Shown: piece after piece, positions 1 through 6,740 of the stretch
How positions within the stretch are numbered: the stretch's first letter is position 1
Layout of the letters: each line of letters begins with the position of its first letter
Source: Luteipulveratus mongoliensis
GTDB lineage: Bacteria > Actinomycetota > Actinomycetes > Actinomycetales > Dermatophilaceae
DNA: 64,000 nt
Assembly: GCF_001190945.1 (NCBI RefSeq)
Contig: NZ_CP011112.1
Coordinates: forward strand, 4,898,001 to 4,962,000
Reading direction: 5' to 3'
Notes under the pieces: model-generated
Seen by the model: the letters and a program-made list of their open reading frames with translations, nothing else
Databases searched by the model: none
Told to the model about the DNA's origin: nothing
Translations under genes and position numbers: made by a program

Positions 1-225
1 CGCGCTGTCGCCAGCCCAATGGAACAGCAGTCCACCAGGGCCGACCGTGGTGCGATCGAGGTGCTCATGGAGCAGTGGGTAGGACGCCTCGAAGGTCTTG
101 ACGAACCGAGCGAAGGCGACATCATCCTGATGCCCGGGGTCGGGATGGGAGACGGTCGGGATGCGTACGAGGGCACTCAGATGCTCAGCCGCGCGCTGCT
201 GGAACTGCGTCCCGATGTCGGTCAC
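1..225 (-). CDS. M20-family metallopeptidase, N-terminal part (cut by window edge)
   Basis: An open frame starts at GTG (225-223) and runs 75 codons off the left edge without a stop. The N-terminus reads VTDIGTQFQQRAAEHLSALV, followed by RIPTVSHPDPGHQ and then a LLFHW segment. The helix, the IPTVS motif and the spacing to the first strand resemble PM20D1/ArgE-type M20 peptidases, which are zinc hydrolases acting on peptides or acylated amino acids. The metal ligands lie outside the window, so activity cannot be judged. It begins 8 bases after the stop of the last tad-cluster gene on the same strand and could be co-transcribed. No strong ribosome-binding site is visible. The family call rests on the N-terminus only. 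Confidence 0.7.
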   Translation of the reverse strand, partial: MTDIGTQFQQRAAEHLSALVRIPTVSHPDPGHQDDVAFARFVKTFEASYPLLHEHLDRTTVGPGGLLFHWAGDSA

Positions 226-232
226 CGAGCCA

Positions 233-619
233 TTATCGGGGCATCACCTCCCCCAGACCGGCGCGACTTCGAACCCGGGCCAGACCGAGCCCAGGTGTTG
301 AGACGGGCACCCCGACGGTCACGACGACATCTTCGGCACCGGTCGCACAGCTCAGCAAGGACGCTCCGTTCGCCTGAGCGAGGCTGCCTGCAGCCGCGCA
401 CGGATCGGAGTCAGGGCGCGGGTTGAGCACCCGATCCGCAGCGGCGAGCGCGGCAAGGTCGGCGGCCGTACGCGCTCGCATGCTTGCGTGCACGACGCTC
501 ACCAGCACCATGGCGCCGGCCATCAAGATGAGGGTCACGCCCGCGATGCCGACCATGAGCAGGGAGCCCGAGCCCCTGTCCGTTCGACGGCACGCTGGGC
601 TCGGGCGGCACAGGGTCAT
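233..619 (-). CDS. TadE-like secretion-neighbourhood protein (Rv3654c-like)
   Basis: This 128-residue protein has a basic N-terminus with the sequence DRGSGS before one hydrophobic segment (about residues 19-41), then a helical stretch with ARTAADLAALAAAD. That layout is typical of the Rv3654c-like TadE-related pseudopilins or secreted proteins that close actinobacterial tad clusters. The start codon overlaps the stop of the upstream TadE gene by ATGA, so translation is probably coupled. The product is expected to pass through the Tad machinery and sit in or outside the membrane. The ATG at 619 is preferred over longer versions because of the overlap and the position of the hydrophobic segment. 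Two cysteines (DPCAAAG and LLSCATG) could form a disulfide. Confidence 0.85.
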   Translation of the reverse strand: MTLCRPSPACRRTDRGSGSLLMVGIAGVTLILMAGAMVLVSVVHASMRARTAADLAALAAADRVLNPRPDSDPCAAAGSLAQANGASLLSCATGAEDVVVTVGVPVSTPGLGLARVRSRAGLGEVMPR

Positions 620-1011
620 GGCGCGCCCTCCTCGGCAGCCAGCTCCCGCTCGGCCTGGGCCGTGGCGGACAGCTGCCGGTCGCCTGCCAGCCAGCCCAGC
701 GGACCCGGCACCGGACTGGTCACCGAGACCCGTACCCAGGTGTCGCCGGCCACTCCGACCCGAGCTCCGGCGGGCGCATTGCGCATCCCCGCCTCCTGGA
801 CCGCTCCGGCGGAGTCGCCCCGTGCCGCCGAGCGCGCGGCCAGCCGAGCCGCATCCGCACATCGGACCTGGTCGATCCCGATGACCACTGCATTGAGTGC
901 CACCGCGAGTACGAACACGACCGCGGGCACGGCAGCTGCGAGCTCGGCGGACACCATGCCGGTGTCGCGTCGCCTGACCGACCCTCGTCGAGCTCGCAGC
1001 TGCCCGGCCAT
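616..1011 (-). CDS. TadE-family pseudopilin-like protein
   Basis: The 131-residue product has a short basic N-terminus (MAGQLRARRGSVRRRD), then GMVSAELAAAVPAVVFVLAV, a prepilin-like segment with the conserved Glu of TadE proteins shortly after a Gly-Met. The remainder holds a helical ADAARLAARSAARGD stretch and a beta-rich tail. TadE-type minor pilins are cleaved by a prepilin peptidase and help assemble the Flp pilus. It overlaps the flp-like gene upstream and the Rv3654c-like gene downstream by ATGA on both sides, so the three are a translationally coupled block. No prepilin peptidase gene is visible in the window. Confidence 0.88.
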   Translation of the reverse strand: MAGQLRARRGSVRRRDTGMVSAELAAAVPAVVFVLAVALNAVVIGIDQVRCADAARLAARSAARGDSAGAVQEAGMRNAPAGARVGVAGDTWVRVSVTSPVPGPLGWLAGDRQLSATAQAERELAAEEGAP

Positions 1012-1229
1012 CAGGACACCGTGCTCAGCGCCGACTGGATGATGCTGGTCAACGCCGCCTTGACCGTTCCTGACTTGATCACGGCGATCAGCAAGGCCGC
1101 GAAGGCCACTGCTGCGAGCGTGCCGACGGCGTACTCGGCGGTCGTCATCCCGGCGTCTCGCCCCTGTGCGACAGCGAGTCGCCAGCGCACAGCGAGTCGG
1201 CGACTCACCTTGAGGGTCTTGGTGTTCAT
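1011..1229 (-). CDS. Flp-type pilin, DUF4244 family
   Basis: This small protein of 72 residues has a charged N-terminal half (MNTKTLKVSRRLAVRWR) and then GMTTAEYAVGTLAAVAFAAL, a class IVb prepilin signature with the invariant Glu following the processing site. It is the predicted major Flp pilus subunit, processed, inserted in the membrane and polymerised by TadA, TadB and TadC. A strong Shine-Dalgarno AGGAGGAC lies 3 bases before the ATG at 1229, which fixes the start. A 130-base gap separates it from tadC upstream and contains a hairpin, so the pilin message may be processed or expressed differently from the assembly genes. Confidence 0.9.
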   Translation of the reverse strand: MNTKTLKVSRRLAVRWRLAVAQGRDAGMTTAEYAVGTLAAVAFAALLIAVIKSGTVKAALTSIIQSALSTVS

Positions 1230-1326
1230 GTTGTCCTCCTGTGTCGACCGCGACGGCTTGTCCGAAGGCGGTGTCTTGCCGGCAGGGTGTGGTGCCGGTG
1301 CCGTCCAACGCGGACGGCGTCTGTCA

Positions 1327-1346
1327 CCGCAGGCGTGGGCCTGCGG
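1327..1346 (-). other. Intercistronic hairpin between tadC and the pilin gene
   Basis: A perfect inverted repeat CCGCAGG-N6-CCTGCGG lies in the 130-base gap between the end of tadC and the pilin start. No T-tract follows. It may be an RNA-processing or stabilising hairpin that raises pilin mRNA relative to the tadABC part; this is inference. Confidence 0.5.
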
Positions 1347-1358
1347 CACGTGTGGGTC

Positions 1359-1937
1359 TCACGGCACGCCGGCCATGAGGTCGGCTGCGAGCGCGGCGAC
1401 CACGGGCACCACGGTCAGCAGCCCGAACGCGGGCAGGAAGCACAGCCCCAGCGGGATCACGATGCGCACCGACAGCCGCGCAGCCGACTCCTCCAGCCGC
1501 CGACGCTCGCTGTCACGGACGTCGTACGCCGCCTGCTTGAGCAGCTGCGCGGGCGGCACTCCGGCGATGCTCGCCAGGGACATTGCCTGCGCGGCCGGCT
1601 GCCAGATGGTCGGCAGCCCCTGCCACGCCGCTGTCGGGTCGACGCCCCACCGGAGTGCCGCGCCGACATGACGCAGATGACTCGTGACCATCGGCCCGGA
1701 CCGGTCGGCGACCGCGTCCACCGCGGTCATCACCGGCGCGCCGCTGCTGAGGGCGAGCGCGAGCAGATCCATGGACTCGGCGACGGCGAGCGGTCCTTCG
1801 CCTGATGACTGGGCGGAGCTGGACGGCGAGGCTGCGGACACGACCGCCGAGGTCGCCGGCGCGAGGGTGAGGACACCTCGGCGCGGCCAGGCGCACCACG
1901 CGGCCAGGACCAGAGCGCCGATCAGCAGGCTGCTCAT
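1359..1937 (-). CDS. tadC: Tad pilus inner-membrane platform protein TadC
   Basis: The 192-residue product is a type II secretion F-domain protein: an N-terminal membrane segment, a cytoplasmic helical domain with the LLALALSSGAPVMTAVDAVA region, and two C-terminal membrane segments ending in PAFGLLTVVPVVAALAADL. TadC pairs with TadB to form the platform on which TadA drives pilin polymerisation. Its ATG overlaps the tadB stop (ATGA). It is short for the family but matches the compact actinobacterial (Rv3657c-like) version. Confidence 0.88.
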   Translation of the reverse strand: MSSLLIGALVLAAWCAWPRRGVLTLAPATSAVVSAASPSSSAQSSGEGPLAVAESMDLLALALSSGAPVMTAVDAVADRSGPMVTSHLRHVGAALRWGVDPTAAWQGLPTIWQPAAQAMSLASIAGVPPAQLLKQAAYDVRDSERRRLEESAARLSVRIVIPLGLCFLPAFGLLTVVPVVAALAADLMAGVP

Positions 1938-2650
1938 GCGATGCTCCGCTCCGCCGTCGCGCGGCGGACCATCCGGGCGACCATGGCGCGACCGAGGAGG
2001 AGCAGGATCACGCCCGGGACGCCGGCCAGCAGCACGACAGGACCGGTGTAGACCTGCGCGGGGCTGACCCCGATGAGAGGTGCGAGCCCGGCCCCGCCCA
2101 GCGGCAGCAGAGTGAGCAGCTGCATGGTCGCGCGCGGCCCGGCCGTCAGGACCCGCACCCGCCGCTCGTGCTCAAGGCGGGCGCGCAGCGAGCTGGTGGC
2201 GCTGGTGAGCGCCTCGGCCAGGGGCGTACCGAGCCGGTCGGACAGCGTCCAGGCGCGGCCGACCTCTGCGAGCGCGGTGAGCTCGTGACGATCGGCCAGC
2301 TCCGTCCAGGCCGGGCCGAGCTCATGGCCATCGCGTCCGGCACGTGCCAACGCCTCGAGATCCGCCCGGAGGCCAGGCTCGCGAATCTGCGCCGACTCGA
2401 CCGCCACCGCGACCGCCTGCGCCGGCGGCACACCGACCTGGACTGCCGGAACGATGCCTTCGAGCAGCTGAAGCACGGCCTGGGCGCGCTCACGTGCGGC
2501 CCGCGTCGTACGTCGTCGGCGGCGCGGGCGGTGGTCGCTCGCCGGCCCGGCGGGCTCGGTGCCCAGGCCCAGCGCACGAGCGCGCAAAGACGGTGGCCAG
2601 ACCAGAACGGCCGCTCCGAGCGCGGCCGCGGCCAGGATCAACGTCACCAT
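1934..2650 (-). CDS. tadB: Tad pilus inner-membrane platform protein TadB
   Basis: This 238-residue type II secretion F-domain protein has an N-terminal hydrophobic segment, a basic linker (HRPRRRRRTTRAARERA), a helical cytoplasmic domain (about 60-170) and two C-terminal membrane segments around LTLLPLGGAGLAPLIGVSPA and VVLLAGVPGVILLLLGRA. It is the partner of TadC in the pilus assembly platform. The start overlaps the 3' end of tadA by 7 bases, so translation is probably coupled. Confidence 0.88.
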   Translation of the reverse strand: MVTLILAAAALGAAVLVWPPSLRARALGLGTEPAGPASDHRPRRRRRTTRAARERAQAVLQLLEGIVPAVQVGVPPAQAVAVAVESAQIREPGLRADLEALARAGRDGHELGPAWTELADRHELTALAEVGRAWTLSDRLGTPLAEALTSATSSLRARLEHERRVRVLTAGPRATMQLLTLLPLGGAGLAPLIGVSPAQVYTGPVVLLAGVPGVILLLLGRAMVARMVRRATAERSIA

Positions 2651-3786
2651 GGATCGCTGTCCAGTCCGAGGCGTGTGCGCAAAGCAGGCCAGGCCGGTCC
2701 CGGGCGCAGACCGTCATCCCCACGGGTCAAGCCCGCCTCGATGCGCAGCCGCCCGCCGTCACGTTGCAGAACTCCGATCTCGGCGACCTGCCGCGCCGTC
2801 GGCGTGCGGCGCAGGTGGATCACCACGCTGATCGCGCTGGCGAGCTGCGTCCGGACCGCCTCCGGGCTCAGCCCGGCGAGGGCGCCGAGCGCCTCGAACC
2901 GGGCGACGACATCCGCACTCGCATTGGCGTGGACCGTGCCGCAGCCACCCTCGTGGCCGGTGTTGAGCGCACTCAGCAGCTCGCGCACCTCAGCACCGCG
3001 AACCTCACCTACGACAAGCCGGTCAGGTCGCATGCGCAGCGACTGACGTACGAGAGTTGTCAGGGACACCTCGCCGCGGCCCTCAACGTTGGGTGACCGG
3101 CCTTCGAGGCGGACGACGTGCGGGTGCTCGACCTGCAGCTCGCGGACGTCCTCGACCAGCAGGATGCGCTCATCCGGACTGACCTCGCGCAGCAGCGCGC
3201 CCAGCAACGTGGTCTTGCCGGAGCCCGTGCCTCCGCTGATCACGAACGCTTCGCGCACCGCGACCAGCCGTTGCAGCAGGCGCTTGCCGATCTCGTCGAC
3301 CGCGCCGAGCTGCTGAAGAGTGTGCAGGTCAGGACGGTTGCGCTGCGGGATGCGCAGGGAGATGTGCGCGGCACCTTCGACCAGCGGCGGCAGCACGGCG
3401 TGCAGCCGGACACCGCCAGGAAGCAGACCATCGACGTAGGGGCTGGTCTCATCAAGTCGGCGCCCGGCCAGCCCGGCGAGGCGGACGGCGAGGCGTCGAA
3501 CCGTCTCGGCGTCGCCCATGCCGATGTCCGTGCGTTCGAGGCCGCCACCGCGGTCGGCCCACACCCCCTCGGTGCCGTTGACCAGCACATCGGTCGCGCC
3601 GCCGTCACGAAGCAGGTCCTCCAACGGCCCGGCTCCGAGCAGGTCGGCCGAGAGACGGTGCCGCAGCTCGCGAGCGCGGTCGCTGCCGAGCACCGCCGCA
3701 TCGTGCTGAGCGAGGGCGGCGACGTTGCTCGCCGTCGGCGCCTCGCCCTCGCGGATGTGACGCCAGATCGTGCCGCCGACCGTCAT
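2644..3786 (-). CDS. tadA: Tad pilus assembly ATPase TadA (CpaF family)
   Basis: The 380-residue cytoplasmic ATPase powers Flp pilin export and polymerisation. Visible motifs are Walker A GGTGSGKTT (about 185-193), the Asp box ILLVEDVREL (about 208-217), Walker B RLVVGEVRG (256-264) and the His box TGHEGGCGTVHAN (276-288). The N-terminal domain carries GPLEDLLRDGGATDVLVNG, typical of CpaF/TadA. All motifs needed for ATP hydrolysis are intact. The ATG at 3786 overlaps the end of the ssd/tadZ-like gene by ATGA. Confidence 0.95.
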   Translation of the reverse strand: MTVGGTIWRHIREGEAPTASNVAALAQHDAAVLGSDRARELRHRLSADLLGAGPLEDLLRDGGATDVLVNGTEGVWADRGGGLERTDIGMGDAETVRRLAVRLAGLAGRRLDETSPYVDGLLPGGVRLHAVLPPLVEGAAHISLRIPQRNRPDLHTLQQLGAVDEIGKRLLQRLVAVREAFVISGGTGSGKTTLLGALLREVSPDERILLVEDVRELQVEHPHVVRLEGRSPNVEGRGEVSLTTLVRQSLRMRPDRLVVGEVRGAEVRELLSALNTGHEGGCGTVHANASADVVARFEALGALAGLSPEAVRTQLASAISVVIHLRRTPTARQVAEIGVLQRDGGRLRIEAGLTRGDDGLRPGPAWPALRTRLGLDSDPW

Positions 3787-4496
3787 GACGCCAGCCGCTC
3801 TTCGATCATCAGGTCACGCAGCACCTGGTCGGCGATCCGAGCCAGCCCAGACTTGTTGCTGCGTCCGGGCGGCAGGCCGCGCGCCAGGTCCGCCTCGACG
3901 GACGACTCGCGGCGCAGCTCGCCGATCAGCGGCAGCTGGAGTGCCTCCGCAACCTGGCGAGTGAGGGTCTCCTCGACGTCTCGAGTCAGCAACCACGGGT
4001 CCTGCTCGAGCGCGACGAGACGGTCGGCGGTGACCTGAGCCGCCGCCAAGCCGGTGAGCGTCCCGTGCGCCACCAGCACTGTCGCGTCCGCCTCGATCGG
4101 GCTGGGCAGGTGATGCGGCGCGTCGATGATCATGACGTCGGCCGTAGCGCGGAGCGCGGCCATCACCGGCTCGATCAGCGTGGACGCCGCGTCGAACCAA
4201 GACCGGTCGAACGACATCACTGCCGCGCCGTCAGACGTCTCCGGCAGCTGGTCCAGGAGGGCTGCTCCGTCCACCTCTCCGCGCAGGCCGTGGAGGTCCC
4301 GCCAGCGGGGGCCCGGCTCGCGCTCGATGCCGAGCACGACGTCGAGGCCGCCGCCGCTCGGATCGAGGTCGATCGCGACGGCGCGGTGGCCGGCCTTGGC
4401 GGCTCGGGTGGCGATGGCGCCGGTCAGGACGGAGGCTCCGCAGCCACCGGAACCGCCGACGACGGCCAGTGAGAATGCTCTGCTCGAAGTGGTCAT
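3783..4496 (-). CDS. Septum-site-determining-protein-like/TadZ (Rv3660c/CpaE-like)
   Basis: This 237-residue MinD/ParA-superfamily protein has the loop VVGGSGGCGASV (about 12-23), a deviant Walker A in which the usual signature lysine is absent, followed by FDRSWFDAAS and VMIIDAPHHLPSPIEADATV. This matches the Ssd/TadZ group placed first in actinobacterial tad operons, thought to localise the pilus machine; Rv3660c has also been linked to septum placement. It lacks an N-terminal receiver-like domain and is therefore the short form. It is the first gene of the seven-gene operon, with about 300 bases between its ATG and the 6C RNA upstream. Confidence 0.85.
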   Translation of the reverse strand: MTTSSRAFSLAVVGGSGGCGASVLTGAIATRAAKAGHRAVAIDLDPSGGGLDVVLGIEREPGPRWRDLHGLRGEVDGAALLDQLPETSDGAAVMSFDRSWFDAASTLIEPVMAALRATADVMIIDAPHHLPSPIEADATVLVAHGTLTGLAAAQVTADRLVALEQDPWLLTRDVEETLTRQVAEALQLPLIGELRRESSVEADLARGLPPGRSNKSGLARIADQVLRDLMIEERLAS

Positions 4497-4802
4497 GAAC
4501 TGATCGCAGCGGGTGCGGAACCCCTCGCGCCAGCGTCACGTCAGTCGTTGTGGAGGCCGGCCGGCTCCGCCCTGGAGGTGTGGATGAGGGGACCAACAGG
4601 GTGGGACCAGCCGGCCTCTCGCGTACCCATCGCCAGGGCCACCTGACCGGATATCAGGCCAAACGGCCCTCGTCAGCTGGCAACCGCGCCCACCAGAGCC
4701 AGCCACCCACGACGCGGAGTCGACGATGCCAGCCGGGTGAGCCTGCGAACCCGGCTGGAGGAGGAGACGAAGCAATGAGCTCAGGTCCGGAGACGGAGCA
4801 AG
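4497..4802. other. Structured leader region between 6C RNA and the tad operon
   Basis: No convincing gene fills these 306 bases. They hold a perfect 10-bp hairpin at 4729-4758 (CCAGCCGGGT and its complement, 10-base loop) and an imperfect palindrome at 4635-4670 that shares the block CAGGNCAAACGGCC with repeats near 30790. On the plus strand the hairpin is followed at once by GGAGGAG and an ATG at 4775 opening an 11-codon frame that stops at 4810. On the minus strand the region would be the untranslated leader of the tad operon. I could not match it to a known riboswitch. Confidence 0.45.
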
Positions 4803-4907
4803 AAAGGTGACGGCCCCCGCTGGGGGGACAGCGGGGGCCGTCGGAGCGCCTCGCCCCGGGGGGGAGGGGCAGGAGCCCCGGCGCTCAAACCCATGCGGGG
4901 AGCGCGC
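4803..4907 (-). ncRNA. 6C small RNA (homologue of M. tuberculosis B11)
   Basis: On the minus strand two hairpins follow each other. The first spans 4886-4844, with an outer stem GAGCGCC/GGCGCTC and an inner GCCCC/GGGGC stem enclosing a loop of seven C. The second spans 4840-4811, with a perfect 11-bp stem and a loop of GT plus six C. Paired stem-loops with runs of at least six C are the defining feature of the actinobacterial 6C RNA. It lies just upstream of the ssd/tadZ-like gene, as B11 lies beside Rv3660c. The CTTTCTT after the second hairpin is a weak terminator tail. 6C/B11 is thought to pair with G-rich stretches near ribosome-binding sites. The exact ends are inferred from the promoter and tail. 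Confidence 0.8.
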
Positions 4908-4914
4908 ACCAACC

Positions 4915-4943
4915 ATCTTGGTGGCCAACAGCGTTCGGCGCAA
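4915..4943 (-). promoter_or_regulatory. Predicted promoter of the 6C RNA
   Basis: On the minus strand TTGCGC (4943-4938) and CAAGAT (4920-4915) are separated by 17 bases and would start transcription about 7 bases downstream, just ahead of the first 6C hairpin. The match to a housekeeping promoter is fair, and the position is right for an RNA of about 100 nt. Confidence 0.5.
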
Positions 4944-5392
4944 CGAGTTCACGTAACCCGGCATTCACACTGTGCACGCCGAAGGGCGGGCCGACCGCCA
5001 TACAGCTGCGGCGATATCGCCGGCCAGGTCCGGCGTGTCGGGCCTCGAATGGGTGATGGCACCCCACCGAGGTGGGGTGCCATCTGCCGTGACTTCAGTC
5101 AGGTGACCAAGCGTGCATCCTTGGTTTGTCGCCCAGGGACGAGCCCCGGGACGAGCGGTCCATTTGTGGACTGTCTTCGCGTGGGTGCCCGAATCAATCA
5201 CGGTGGTCGTCGCGCTCTCGCGTGTCGAATGACTCTGCGGTCCTGCGGCTGGCGGTCGGTGGCACGGTGTGCCTGGCCGTCGCTGTCGCCCTCGCACGGA
5301 GACTTTGTGCCTCTGTGTCTACGCCCGTCGGGCGCTGACAACAAGACTTGTATCCGTGCGCCCGGAGGGCCACAATGCCCGTCGGCCCGGGG
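4944..5392. other. Gene-free interval where an Rv3661-like HAD gene would be expected
   Basis: No frame here has convincing coding character. In M. tuberculosis this position, between the 6C/B11 RNA and the Rv3662c-like gene, carries a HAD phosphatase gene (Rv3661). The interval holds the 5055-5084 palindrome and an imperfect hairpin at 5323-5370 (GCCCGTCGGGCGC against GCGCCCGGAGGGC) that could end the minus-strand Fic-like gene. I see no remnant of a HAD motif. Confidence 0.45.
5055..5084. repeat. 30-bp near-perfect palindrome
   Basis: Two 14-bp arms, GATGGCACCCCACC and GGTGGGGTGCCATC, are separated by only GA. It has no T-tract on either side and sits in a gene-free interval, so it could be a protein-binding site, a terminator stem or a remnant repeat. 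Confidence 0.6.
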
Positions 5393-6247
5393 TCAGCTGA
5401 GACGGCCGGCGAGCACGGCGTCGGCGATGGCCATTCCTTCGGCCGCTCCGTGCTGCACGGCCTGGGCGCAGTGCGTCAACCAGAGCGCGACACCTTCGGG
5501 CGAGCCGGAGGCGTACGCCGTCAGCGCCCCTGCGTAGCCCGCCACCCCTTCCTTGCCGTGCCCGACTTCGGGCACGACGACGCCGGTCGGCTCCAGGCCG
5601 CTCTCGATGAGCACCGCGCGCTCGAAAGCTCTTGCTACGACTGCGTTTCCGCGCACGAACGGCCGCATCACGGCAATCTCTCCGTGCACGACAGCAGCGA
5701 CCACGAGTGCCGGCGCTGCGCTCATCGCTCCGGTCAGGTCCGCCAGGCCGCGCAGCCGCTCGGCAACCTCGGTCGATTCGGGCGCTGCGCCCAGCTCGAC
5801 GAGCTCTCGGGAATCCTCGCCGGCGACCCGCGGGCGACCGACCTGGTCCGCAGGCAGCAGTGGGGAGCCAGCGGCGACGTGCAGTCGAGCGAGAGCCTGA
5901 GCGGGCGACGTACCGACCTGAGGACGTACGTGCTCGCTCTCGGCAGTGGCCTGCACGGCCGATCGCAGGGTCTGCATGACGGCGTCGTCGTCGGTCGGCC
6001 ACGCGACCGCGCCGCGCATCAGGTCACGGACCGCATCGACGGGGATCTCGGCACCGTCCAGCGCCGCACTGGCGCGGGCACCTCGTACGCGAGACTCGGC
6101 CGCAGCCTCGGGAATTCGACGCCTGAGGGCCTGGTGCCAGCGCAGCTCGGTGCACGCATCCCGCGCCGTCGCCACCGCCTCGGCCACCCCTGGCAGCTGC
6201 TCGAGGGCGCGCAGGGTGCTCACGACGTCCGGTCCACTCACGGGCAC
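5393..6247 (-). CDS. Fic-domain-like protein with degenerate active site (Rv3662c-like)
   Basis: The 284-residue, mostly helical protein resembles the actinobacterial Rv3662c group found next to tad clusters. Residues 59-69 (ASAALDGAEIP) look like the SSxIEGxxI segment of Fic proteins, and 195-207 (RPFVRGNAVVARA) aligns with the Fic motif HPFxxGNGRxxR. The catalytic His is replaced by Arg and the GNGR core reads GNAV, so AMP transfer by the classical mechanism is unlikely. No membrane segment or signal peptide is seen. It is divergent from the DUF485-symporter operon, with a Crp-like site between them. The family has no established function that I know of. Confidence 0.75.
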   Translation of the reverse strand: MPVSGPDVVSTLRALEQLPGVAEAVATARDACTELRWHQALRRRIPEAAAESRVRGARASAALDGAEIPVDAVRDLMRGAVAWPTDDDAVMQTLRSAVQATAESEHVRPQVGTSPAQALARLHVAAGSPLLPADQVGRPRVAGEDSRELVELGAAPESTEVAERLRGLADLTGAMSAAPALVVAAVVHGEIAVMRPFVRGNAVVARAFERAVLIESGLEPTGVVVPEVGHGKEGVAGYAGALTAYASGSPEGVALWLTHCAQAVQHGAAEGMAIADAVLAGRLS

Positions 6248-6311
6248 ACCCTAGGACGCGATCCGCACTACTTGAACCATCAACCCCACGCCGCCCTCCC
6301 CCGTACGCGAT

Positions 6312-6327
6312 AGTGACTCGAATCACA
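6312..6327. promoter_or_regulatory. Crp-like site upstream of the acetate symporter operon
   Basis: AGTGA-CTCGAA-TCACA differs from the TGTGA-N6-TCACA consensus at one position. It lies about 65 bases before the DUF485 start and also upstream of the divergent Fic-like gene, with a Crp gene at 31012. Control of acetate uptake by the cAMP regulator is known in related actinobacteria (GlxR). Confidence 0.6.
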
Positions 6328-6392
6328 CCTCCGTGCGGCGGAACTCGCGCTGCGAAGGCGGCGGTCTGCCCGCTGCAGGAAGGGAGCCAACC

Positions 6393-6740
6393 ATGACGCC
6401 AGCGAGCGTTGAACCCAGCCCCGATGAGGCCGCCGAGACCTACAGGGAGGTGCACGAGTCAGCGGAGTTCGAGGAGCTCAAGCGGCGGTTCCGCCGGTTC
6501 GTCTTCCCGATGACGGCGCTGTTCCTCGCGTGGTACTTCGTCTACGTGCTGCTCGGGGCGTACGCCCACGACTTCATGTCGCACAAGCTGTTCGGCAACA
6601 TCACGACGGGTCTGGTGTTCGGATTGCTCCAGTTCGTCAGCACTTTCGCCATCACGTTGCTCTACGTGCGTTGGGCCAACCGCGTCTTCGACCCGGCGGC
6701 CGAGGCCCTGGCCGCCCGCGTGAAGGGGAGTGACGCATGA
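6393..6740 (+). CDS. DUF485 membrane protein, partner of the acetate symporter
   Basis: This 115-residue protein has a charged N-terminal helix (about 1-35), FVFPMTALFLAWYFVYVLL as a first membrane segment and a second around LVFGLLQFVSTFAITLLYV, the standard DUF485 (YjcH-like) layout. DUF485 genes sit directly before ActP/MctC sodium:solute symporters and are thought to assist them. The ATG at 6393 follows GGAAGGGAG with good spacing. Its stop overlaps the symporter start (ATGA at 6737). Confidence 0.92.
   Translation: MTPASVEPSPDEAAETYREVHESAEFEELKRRFRRFVFPMTALFLAWYFVYVLLGAYAHDFMSHKLFGNITTGLVFGLLQFVSTFAITLLYVRWANRVFDPAAEALAARVKGSDA

Noticed and set aside
19-426. 135-codon plus-strand frame at the left edge
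   Set aside because: The minus strand carries a better-supported M20-like N-terminus and the TadE-like gene over the same bases.
4550-4760. Known riboswitch (SAM-IV, c-di-AMP, c-di-GMP, cobalamin)
   Set aside because: Compared by eye with the consensus cores I know; single short matches such as GGCAACC occur but the conserved core order is missing.
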